From Mageeibacillus sp. UBA5734 (GTDB taxonomy: Bacteria; Bacillota; Clostridia; Saccharofermentanales; UBA5734), in contig DIGA01000058.1 of assembly GCA_002419365.1 (NCBI GenBank), positions 1-5,451 of the forward strand: a stretch of DNA of 5,451 nucleotides, read 5' to 3'. Below the pieces are notes generated by a model that worked only from the letters and a program-made list of their open reading frames with translations, was not told the origin of the DNA and searched no databases. Positions 1 through 4,654 of this stretch are shown piece after piece. The position numbers and the translations under genes are program-made. The number at the start of each line of letters is the position of its first letter. Positions within the stretch are counted from its first letter, which is position 1.

Positions 1-34
1 TCATTTTTTTGCGTTCGTCCAATTGTTGGTTCAT
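1..34 (-). CDS. hrcA: HrcA heat-inducible transcription repressor, N-terminal fragment (runs off left edge)
   Basis: Only the first 11 codons are visible, reading MNQQLDERKKM from an ATG at 34-32; the rest lies outside the window. HrcA proteins typically begin with a short Leu-(Ser/Asp)-Glu-Arg stretch leading into the first winged-helix segment, and this peptide fits that pattern. The stronger argument is context: a perfect CIRCE element, the operator HrcA binds, and a good promoter lie just upstream on the same strand, and hemW precedes it as in many Bacillota. HrcA would repress its own operon (usually hrcA-grpE-dnaK-dnaJ) when chaperonin GroEL is free. A GGAG lies 13 bases before the ATG and an AGGAG lies further upstream. 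An in-frame GTG three codons earlier is an alternative start. With 11 residues visible, identity rests mainly on context; grpE or groES behind the same operator is less likely. Confidence 0.72.
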   Translation of the reverse strand, partial: MNQQLDERKKM

Positions 35-90
35 TTGGTTCACGAATCTCCGGGCTCCTGCTGGTCGCACGGTCTGCGGGGCTGGGGGGT

Positions 91-136
91 TGGGTGTGGG
101 CGGGCCTGATATCACTGGGTGTGGGGCGGGTCTGAT
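91..136. repeat. Imperfect direct repeat in the hrcA leader
   Basis: Two copies of a G-rich unit lie head to tail: 91-110 (TGGGTGTGGGCGGGCCTGAT) and 116-136, which differs by one inserted G and one C-to-T change. They sit between the CIRCE element and the hrcA start, so the transcript would carry two C-rich copies (CCCGCCC(C)ACACCCA). The 8-bp palindrome TGATATCA (107-114) lies at the junction. No function is evident; local duplication or a leader RNA element are both possible. Confidence 0.6.
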
Positions 137-140
137 CGGT

Positions 141-167
141 TTAGCACTCGAAGGTTCTGAGTGCTAA
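141..167. promoter_or_regulatory. CIRCE operator (HrcA binding site)
   Basis: This is an exact match to the CIRCE consensus TTAGCACTC-N9-GAGTGCTAA: left arm 141-149, nine-base spacer 150-158, right arm 159-167, with no mismatch in either arm. CIRCE is the inverted repeat bound by HrcA to repress chaperone genes outside heat stress. On the minus strand it begins four bases after the -10 hexamer, so bound HrcA would cover the transcription start. It therefore most likely controls the gene starting at 34 on the minus strand. Confidence 0.96.
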
Positions 168-171
168 AGAC

Positions 172-200
172 AATTTACCACCAAGATCAGGGAATGTCAA
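172..200 (-). promoter_or_regulatory. Sigma-A (housekeeping) promoter for the hrcA operon
   Basis: On the minus strand there is a perfect -35 hexamer TTGACA (200-195), a 17-base spacer and a -10 hexamer TAAATT (177-172), preceded by TGG as an extended -10 element. The expected start is an A near position 165, inside the CIRCE element. T-rich sequence just upstream of the -35 (about 201-210) could help as an UP-like element. The leader from there to the ATG at 34 would be about 130 nt. This is the only convincing promoter in the window. Confidence 0.88.
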
Positions 201-354
201 TAAAGGAAAAAGCGGGGTGGCTTTGCATGGTTGCCGTGACGTTATCGTGATAAGCAAGCAATGGATGCAACCTGACTTCCAATAATTGACCGACCTGGAA
301 CCGTTGGTGGTGGTTGCAAGGTTTGGTATCAGGTGATTCAGAGGTGAGTCGTGG

Positions 355-386
355 CCATTTTTGCGGAATGTTCACGAAATGGTGCC
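355..386. repeat. Weak inverted repeat, possible diverged third copy of the palindrome family
   Basis: CCATTT (355-360) pairs with AAATGG (377-382), with extra GGC/GCC pairing outside a bulged T. The interior carries GCGGAA-N2-TTC, the same core as in the palindromes at 407-436 and 530-567. By my hand alignment about half of 32 positions agree with the copy at 534-565, and the arms differ while still pairing. This may be a diverged family member or chance. Confidence 0.35.
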
Positions 387-406
387 GGACTTGGCGTGAG
401 AGGTGG

Positions 407-436
407 CCCCAAATCCGGAATATTCCAGATTTGGGG
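407..436. repeat. 30-bp near-perfect palindrome
   Basis: CCCCAAATC at 407-415 is mirrored by GATTTGGGG at 428-436, around the central palindrome GGAATATTCC (417-426); only the pair 416/427 does not match. An outer GTGAG (396-400) and CTCAC (441-445) can pair as a further stem across an internal loop. Aligned to 534-565, 26 of 32 bases are the same, including both CCCCAAA/TTTGGGGTC ends and the CGGAA-N-ATTCC core. There is no T-tract on either side, so it does not look like a typical intrinsic terminator. It may be a protein-binding site or a repetitive palindromic element. Confidence 0.75.
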
Positions 437-474
437 TCGGCTCACTTGCAGGGAACATCTCTGATGATCCCGCG

Positions 475-494
475 GGCCTTAGAGCCGCAAGGCC
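475..494. repeat. Small stem-loop between the two large palindromes
   Basis: GGCCTT (475-480) and AAGGCC (489-494) form a perfect 6-bp stem with an 8-base loop. It lies between the two related palindromes and may be part of the same structured stretch, but a stem of this size can occur by chance. Confidence 0.4.
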
Positions 495-529
495 TACATG
501 GCGCACCGGAAAACTTCCACTTGAGTGAA

Positions 530-567
530 CTGACCCCAAACGCGGAAGATTCCGCTTTTGGGGTCAG
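530..567 (-). terminator. 38-bp hairpin just after hemW; possible terminator or repetitive palindrome
   Basis: Arms 530-547 and 550-567 pair at 17 of 18 positions around a 2-base centre; the outer part is CTGACCCCAAA/TTTGGGGTCAG and the inner part GCGGAA/TTCCGC. Read on the minus strand the hairpin begins about 10 bases after the hemW stop codon, a place where an operon terminator is expected. The sequence after the stem (TTCACTCAAG) has no run of T, so classic intrinsic termination is uncertain. The relative at 407-436 suggests that it could instead belong to a family of repeated palindromes. Confidence 0.5.
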
Positions 568-577
568 ACCTACGCTA

Positions 578-1912
578 TCAGACGAATTCGCTGAAGGCCT
601 GGTTGGCCAGGTCCAGTCCGAGCGGGGTCAGTCGCACTCCGAGATCATCGATCTCGATCAGGCCTCGGCCGAGCAAGCGGCGAAACTCAGCCGCAAACCG
701 GTCCCGGGCATCGTCGTCCGCGCCGAATCGAGCCTGGTAATCAGCCCAGGTGACGCCTTGTGTCAGGCGCAGGCCGAGCAGGAAAAACTCCTTGCGAGCT
801 TCGGCTGAGTCGATCACCTCCGATGATTCAAGCGCCAGGAAAGGCCATTCCGCCTGCTGCCGCAATTCGGCGGCGCTCTGGCCGACCCCTGCCTCTCCCT
901 GACCTTCCCGCACACCCGCCCTGCTCTGGGTTCTTCCGGCCTCATCCGCGCCAGCAGAATCCCGCACTTGCGCGTCCTCCCCTGCCCCGCCCCAAGCAGA
1001 TGCATACGTCCGCCAGTCGGTTGTGTTGCCGCGGCGAGTGCCAGCGAGGTAGCTGTGGGCGGCGACGCCGAAGCCGTAGTAGGGTTCGCCGCGCCAGTAG
1101 ACGAGGTTGTGGCGGCATTCCTGGCCGGGGCGTGCGGCATTGCTGATCTCATAGGATGGAAGTCCGGCAGCTGCGAGGCGGTCGCGCACGGCGTGGTAGA
1201 TCGTGCGTTCGAGGTCTTCGTCGGGTAACTGATCGGGATGGTCGAGGTAGAGATCGGCAAAGGGGGTGCCGGGTTCGATGATCAATGAATAATAGGAGAC
1301 ATGGTCGATCCCGAGCGCGAGTACGCGCTCGACCGTTTCCAGGGCATCGGTGAGGGTCTGGCCGGGCAGGCCGAGCATGAGGTCGGCGCTGATCCGGTCA
1401 AAGCCGGCGTCCCGTGCGTCGCGCACGGAAGAGACGAATTCGGCATACGAGTGGATCCGGCCCAGCGTCCGTAACAGATGGTCCTGGGCGGCCTGGAGAC
1501 CGAAGCTGATCCGGTTGAACCCGGCCTTGCGCAAATCAGTCAACTGGCCAGGCCGCAGGGTGCCGGGATTGGCTTCGAGTGTGATCTCAGCGTCCGGATC
1601 AAGCCCGAACTGCATGCGCAGTAGATCAAGAATCGCTGCCAGGTCGGCTGGATCAGCCAGCGAGGGGGTTCCGCCACCAAAAAAAACGGAAGCCAGCGGC
1701 ACAGTCAGACTGTGCTGCCGGCTCCATGCTCCGACGGCTTCGATTTCGTGTTTCAACAATTGAACATAAGCGGCCATGTCCCTGGTTTGGACAGGCCAGG
1801 AGATGAAATCGCAATACGCGCATTTATGCTGGCAAAAGGGCCAATGAACATAGGCGGCTCGGGGAGCCAGTGGGTCTGGACTCGCCTGGCCGGATGAAAA
1901 ACTCAAATTCAA
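578..1912 (-). CDS. hemW: HemW-type radical SAM heme chaperone
   Basis: This 444-residue protein belongs to the HemN/HemW radical SAM family. Cys27, Cys31 and Cys34 form the CX3CX2C motif for the 4Fe-4S cluster, and the next key position is Phe36 (CxxxCxxCxF) rather than the fourth Cys of true HemN, which points to HemW. Other family motifs are GGGTPS (79-84), EITLEANPGT (109-118), NRISFGLQ (133-140), LGRIHS (150-155), the DLMLGLPGQT stretch (177-186) and HNLVYW (268-273). HemW binds heme and is thought to deliver it to membrane heme proteins; it is often misnamed coproporphyrinogen III oxidase. The protein is about 65 residues longer than usual. Much of the excess is a low-complexity Ala/Gly/Glu/Gln/Arg insertion at about 308-355, between the radical SAM core and the HemN C-terminal domain. 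The start is a TTG overlapping the previous gene's TGA by four bases (1909-1912), with only a weak AGG-type ribosome binding site, suggesting coupled re-initiation; no ATG is in frame before Met46, which lies beyond the cluster cysteines. Confidence 0.93.
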   Translation of the reverse strand: MNLSFSSGQASPDPLAPRAAYVHWPFCQHKCAYCDFISWPVQTRDMAAYVQLLKHEIEAVGAWSRQHSLTVPLASVFFGGGTPSLADPADLAAILDLLRMQFGLDPDAEITLEANPGTLRPGQLTDLRKAGFNRISFGLQAAQDHLLRTLGRIHSYAEFVSSVRDARDAGFDRISADLMLGLPGQTLTDALETVERVLALGIDHVSYYSLIIEPGTPFADLYLDHPDQLPDEDLERTIYHAVRDRLAAAGLPSYEISNAARPGQECRHNLVYWRGEPYYGFGVAAHSYLAGTRRGNTTDWRTYASAWGGAGEDAQVRDSAGADEAGRTQSRAGVREGQGEAGVGQSAAELRQQAEWPFLALESSEVIDSAEARKEFFLLGLRLTQGVTWADYQARFGADDDARDRFAAEFRRLLGRGLIEIDDLGVRLTPLGLDLANQAFSEFV

Positions 1913-2877
1913 GCCTTACCTGCGCCCTTGCCCCCGCTGACATCGGAAACGACTTCCTTGAGGGACACCGCGAGGCTGGCCAGGTTCTGGATGTCGGATG
2001 GCACAATGATTTTTGTGGCTTGGCCATTGGCCACCTGGGCCAGGGTTTCCAGGCTCTTGATTGCGATCAGGGAAGAATTGGCGCCGACGTCCTGGATCAT
2101 GCGCAGGCCCTGGGCAGTGGCTTCCTGGACCTTGAGGATGGCCAGGGCCTGGCCTTCGGCTTCGCGGATCGCGGCTTCCTTTTTAGCCTCAGCTCGCAGG
2201 ATGGCAGCGGTTTTTTCACCTTCGGCCGTACGGATCGCGGCTTCTTTTTCACCTTCGGCGCGCAGGATGTTTTCGCGCTTTTCACGCTCTGCTTTCATCT
2301 GGCGTTCCATGGCGACTTGGATTTCCTTGGGCGGGATGATGTTCTTGAGCTCGACGCGGTTGACCTTGATGCCCCATGGGTCGGTTGCTTCATCGAGGAT
2401 GAGGCGCATTTTGGTATTGATTAGGTCACGCGAGGTCAGTGTCTGGTCCAGCTCGAGATCGCCGATGATGTTACGCAGCGTTGTGGCGGAGAGATTCTCG
2501 ATTGCCATGATCGGATTCTCGATGCCGTAGGTATACAGCTTGGGATCGGTGATCTGGTAGAAAAGGACTGTGTCGATCTGCATCGTGACATTGTCCTTGG
2601 TGATCACGGCCTGGGGCTGGAAATCAGCGACCTTCTCCTTGAGGGAAACGATCTTGACCACCCGGTCGATGAAAGGAATCTTGACATGGATACCGGTGTG
2701 CCAGGTGGTGTGGTAGGCGCCGAGTCGTTCGATGATGAAATTGGTCGCCTGCGGCACGATGCGGACGTTTCGGATCAGGATGGTGAACAGGATGAAGAGA
2801 ACGAGGATGAAGGAAACAAATGAGCCGAAGGCTGCGAGGGTGGCGGCGGCGGGAATGATGGACACGGATTCAGTCAT
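1909..2877 (-). CDS. SPFH/stomatin/prohibitin-family membrane protein (QmcA-like)
   Basis: This 322-residue protein has one N-terminal membrane segment (about 13-35) followed by an SPFH domain (about 36-195) with typical stretches such as ERLGAYHTTWHTGIHVKIPFID (split around 50-71), DNVTMQIDTVLFYQITDP (95-112) and ENLSATTLRNIIGDLELDQTLTSR (127-150). Residues 190-250 form a charged Ala/Glu coiled coil that contains four consecutive 11-residue repeats (205-215, 216-226, 227-237, 238-248), and the end is a flexible Gly/Lys tail. SPFH proteins assemble into large membrane rings or microdomain scaffolds and often modulate membrane proteases. The preceding gene is its usual NfeD partner. The start was placed at the ATG 2877-2875 because AGGAGG (2889-2884) lies 6 bases ahead of it; a longer frame from 2952 would add 25 residues with no family resemblance and overlap nfeD heavily. 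It overlaps nfeD by 8 bases. Confidence 0.93.
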   Translation of the reverse strand: MTESVSIIPAAATLAAFGSFVSFILVLFILFTILIRNVRIVPQATNFIIERLGAYHTTWHTGIHVKIPFIDRVVKIVSLKEKVADFQPQAVITKDNVTMQIDTVLFYQITDPKLYTYGIENPIMAIENLSATTLRNIIGDLELDQTLTSRDLINTKMRLILDEATDPWGIKVNRVELKNIIPPKEIQVAMERQMKAEREKRENILRAEGEKEAAIRTAEGEKTAAILRAEAKKEAAIREAEGQALAILKVQEATAQGLRMIQDVGANSSLIAIKSLETLAQVANGQATKIIVPSDIQNLASLAVSLKEVVSDVSGGKGAGKA

Positions 2878-3334
2878 GGTTGGCCTCCTTTGCCGTAACG
2901 ATGGCTTTGACACCGCGGATTTCGACGATCCGGACCGAGGTGTCGGCTGCAATGGGTTTCTGATCCAGGCTATTGGCGCTCCAAGTCTGGCCGAGAGCGC
3001 GGATCTGGCCAGTTCCCTGGATCGGATCGATCGGTTCGATCACCAGTGCGTCCTGGCCGATCAGGCGGTCCGCATTGGTCGGTGTTCTGCTGCCCTTGGC
3101 CAGGTTCATGCGCGGCCGGATGACGACCAGGAACAAGGCTAGGAGGATGCTGGAAACAACGATCATGGCCGTGACCTGCAGGGCTACGGTCTGTCCGGTC
3201 AGGTCAAGGATGAGGGCCAACAGGCTGCCAGCAGCAAACCAGATCGTGGTCAAGTTGACGGTGACGGCTTCGGCAATCAGGAAAATGGCCAGAAGGGCCA
3301 GCCAGAAAATCCAGGCATCGAGTTGCAGGATCAT
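2870..3334 (-). CDS. NfeD-family membrane protein (short type)
   Basis: A 154-residue protein with three predicted membrane segments (about 6-24, 28-44, 52-72) and a C-terminal OB-fold domain (about 92-148) with the usual pattern LIGQ-A-V...G-G-I...G..W.A.S......I......V.IVEI.GVKAIV. This is the short NfeD form without the N-terminal ClpP-class serine protease domain. Short NfeD proteins are encoded next to SPFH/stomatin genes and are thought to bind them in the membrane through the OB domain; here the SPFH gene follows with an 8-base overlap. The ATG at 3334-3332 has GGAGG (3347-3343) eight bases upstream, which lies inside the end of the M28-like gene, whose stop is 3 bases before this start. 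Family assignment is firm; the biochemical role is inferred. Confidence 0.9.
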   Translation of the reverse strand: MILQLDAWIFWLALLAIFLIAEAVTVNLTTIWFAAGSLLALILDLTGQTVALQVTAMIVVSSILLALFLVVIRPRMNLAKGSRTPTNADRLIGQDALVIEPIDPIQGTGQIRALGQTWSANSLDQKPIAADTSVRIVEIRGVKAIVTAKEANHD

Positions 3335-3337
3335 AGC

Positions 3338-4654
3338 CTATTCCTCCGTTGTGGTAACAGCTGTCGTGACAGCTGAGCTGCGTTTGATGGCTTCCAGGAT
3401 GACAAACGCGGTGTTGTTGATTCTCAGGGCCAGGCGGTCGATGGTTTCTTTTTCGGCACCGGCACTGCTGGCCGAGGCTGCTGCAGCGGTATTGGATAAC
3501 AGATAGGACAAGAAATCAGTTGAATCAAAGGCCGTATCCCGGATCTGGCCGTTGGTTGAGGCCAGAGTGGGGTTTTTACTCTCTTTCATCTCATCCACTG
3601 ACTTATGATTATAATCATAAGATTCGAAATAAACGACTGGAATGCCGGCTTCATCAAAAGGCGTATGATCGGACCGGTGCAGGGACCATTCGCGGTAAAT
3701 AGCCATTTCGCCCGTATCTCCGAGCGGTACGCGGATGGAGGACTGGTTGGTCAGCAGATTGTACTGGTTTGTGGTGTAAAGCTTGTTTTCGAAAAAAACG
3801 TCGGTTGCTTCATAGAGTTTGCGGCGCAATTCGTAATTTTTCCGGTCTCCGGGCAGGACTGAATTTTGGCCGGCATGGACATAGACCTCATCACCGGCAT
3901 AGATGCCATCGATGTTGTACATGGCATCGGTCCGGGCCAGGTCGGCCGCTCCCATGCCCTGGACAAAAGCTTTCGCCCCTGCATGGTCCGCTGTGCCCGA
4001 GCCAAATGCGACAAGCACGATATCGTGGGCTAATTTCTGCCCCTTGAGCTGGCGGGCCAGCGTATACAGGACACCGATGCCAGATGCATTGGCATGGATT
4101 CCGTCAAAATCAGCCAAGGTCGGTGTCTCAAAAGCAGACGCAGTACTTTCCTGCTCAGCCTGGCCATCAGCAGTTGTTTCGCTGGCAGCCGCTGCCTGGC
4201 GGGCTTCCTCGCCCTGGGCGGCTGTAATCCGGACATCATAATGAGCACCGATGATGATCTGGCGCCGCTCCTTTTTTACTGCCCCGGGCTCATCGGTCCG
4301 CTCGACCCCGTCCCCCTCGATCCGGACGAAAAGGTTAGCAGACGGTACAGATTGCCCATCAGCAGTGGAATAGGTGAATTTCTGCGTCGTGGTCTTGAAT
4401 CCCAACGCTTTGAACTCAGAAGCCAGGAAATCCCGGGCACCTGCTTCGATATCTGAGCCTGCACTGCGGTAAGGGTATTTTTTTGCCAATTCCAGAGCCA
4501 AGTCGGAGCCATACGTACCGTAATCGGCAACTTTCGCTTCATCAGGACCTGCGCTGATGAGACCAGAGCAGGCAGAAAGACCCAAAGACAAGCTCAGCGC
4601 CAGGCTGGCAACAAGCAATCGCAGGCCAAAGCTTCGACCACCTCTTTTGATCAT
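3338..4654 (-). CDS. M28-family peptidase-like lipoprotein, active-site residues apparently lost
   Basis: The 438-residue product starts with basic residues, a hydrophobic stretch (about 11-28) and the lipobox LSAC with Cys29, so it should be a lipoprotein anchored outside the cytoplasmic membrane. The rest matches the M28 zinc aminopeptidase fold: HYD (138-140), NASGIGVLYTLARQL (189-203), DIVLVAFGS (211-219), YNIDG (246-250) and SDHTPF...GIPVVYF (328-343). Against the family pattern the metal-bridging Asp before NASG is Ala188, and the EE pair after the AFG(S/A) strand (general base and zinc ligand) is Gly220-Thr221. His138, Asp249 and His330 remain. An Ala/Glu/Gln-rich insertion occupies about 146-179, between the HxD motif and the NASG segment. 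It may be a non-catalytic binding protein, or a variant that uses nearby His187, Asp223 or His224. Its ATG overlaps the preceding TGA (ATGA, 4651-4654), with GAGG 10 bases ahead. A role together with the NfeD/SPFH pair is inferred from the operon only. Confidence 0.85.
   Translation of the reverse strand: MIKRGGRSFGLRLLVASLALSLSLGLSACSGLISAGPDEAKVADYGTYGSDLALELAKKYPYRSAGSDIEAGARDFLASEFKALGFKTTTQKFTYSTADGQSVPSANLFVRIEGDGVERTDEPGAVKKERRQIIIGAHYDVRITAAQGEEARQAAAASETTADGQAEQESTASAFETPTLADFDGIHANASGIGVLYTLARQLKGQKLAHDIVLVAFGSGTADHAGAKAFVQGMGAADLARTDAMYNIDGIYAGDEVYVHAGQNSVLPGDRKNYELRRKLYEATDVFFENKLYTTNQYNLLTNQSSIRVPLGDTGEMAIYREWSLHRSDHTPFDEAGIPVVYFESYDYNHKSVDEMKESKNPTLASTNGQIRDTAFDSTDFLSYLLSNTAAAASASSAGAEKETIDRLALRINNTAFVILEAIKRSSAVTTAVTTTEE
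3602..3621. repeat. Perfect 20-bp A/T-rich palindrome inside the M28-like gene
   Basis: CTTATGATTATAATCATAAG is identical to its own reverse complement over all 20 bases. On the minus strand it covers codons for YDYNHK (346-351) of the M28-like protein, and is markedly more A/T-rich than its surroundings. It may be a chance result of Tyr, Asp, Asn and His codons, or an internal operator; nothing else marks it as regulatory. Confidence 0.45.

Larger units (their letters stand above)
201..577. other. Intergenic region between hemW and the hrcA promoter, no gene seen
   Basis: About 380 bases hold no open reading frame that I would accept as a gene. The only minus-strand frame of note (187-375, 62 codons) overlaps the -35 box and resembles no family I know. 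The half next to hemW is rich in inverted repeats, listed separately; the half next to the promoter (201-350) shows only short weak stems such as TTATC/GATAA near 244-255. No tRNA, riboswitch or T-box motif was recognised. Confidence 0.6.

Noticed and set aside
187..375. 62-codon minus-strand reading frame in the intergenic region
   Set aside because: It runs across the -35 box of the hrcA promoter, shows no recognisable family or good ribosome binding site, and covers part of an inverted repeat.
407..567. A miniature transposable element bounded by the two palindromes
   Set aside because: Each palindrome is complete in itself rather than forming one terminal repeat of a pair, and I saw no flanking target-site duplication.
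314..808. Plus-strand 164-codon frame spanning the palindromes and the hemW 3' end
   Set aside because: Its second half is antisense to well-conserved hemW sequence and its first half crosses hairpins; the product has no family features.
578..1912. Annotation as oxygen-independent coproporphyrinogen III oxidase (HemN)
   Set aside because: The motif is CxxxCxxCxF without the fourth Cys of HemN, and the gene sits next to hrcA, both as in HemW.
2134..2265. Regular repeats considered as a CRISPR or non-coding tandem array
   Set aside because: The 33-bp period is in frame and encodes hendecad coiled-coil repeats in an intact SPFH protein; there are no unique spacers.
1870..2530. Long plus-strand frames opposite the SPFH gene
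   Set aside because: They mirror the repetitive coiled-coil codons of the real gene on the other strand, giving artificial repeats in the translation.
2878..2952. Upstream start for the SPFH gene adding 25 residues
   Set aside because: The added stretch is Arg/Ser/Pro-rich without family resemblance and would overlap nfeD by over 80 bases, whereas the ATG at 2877 has a perfect AGGAGG six bases ahead.
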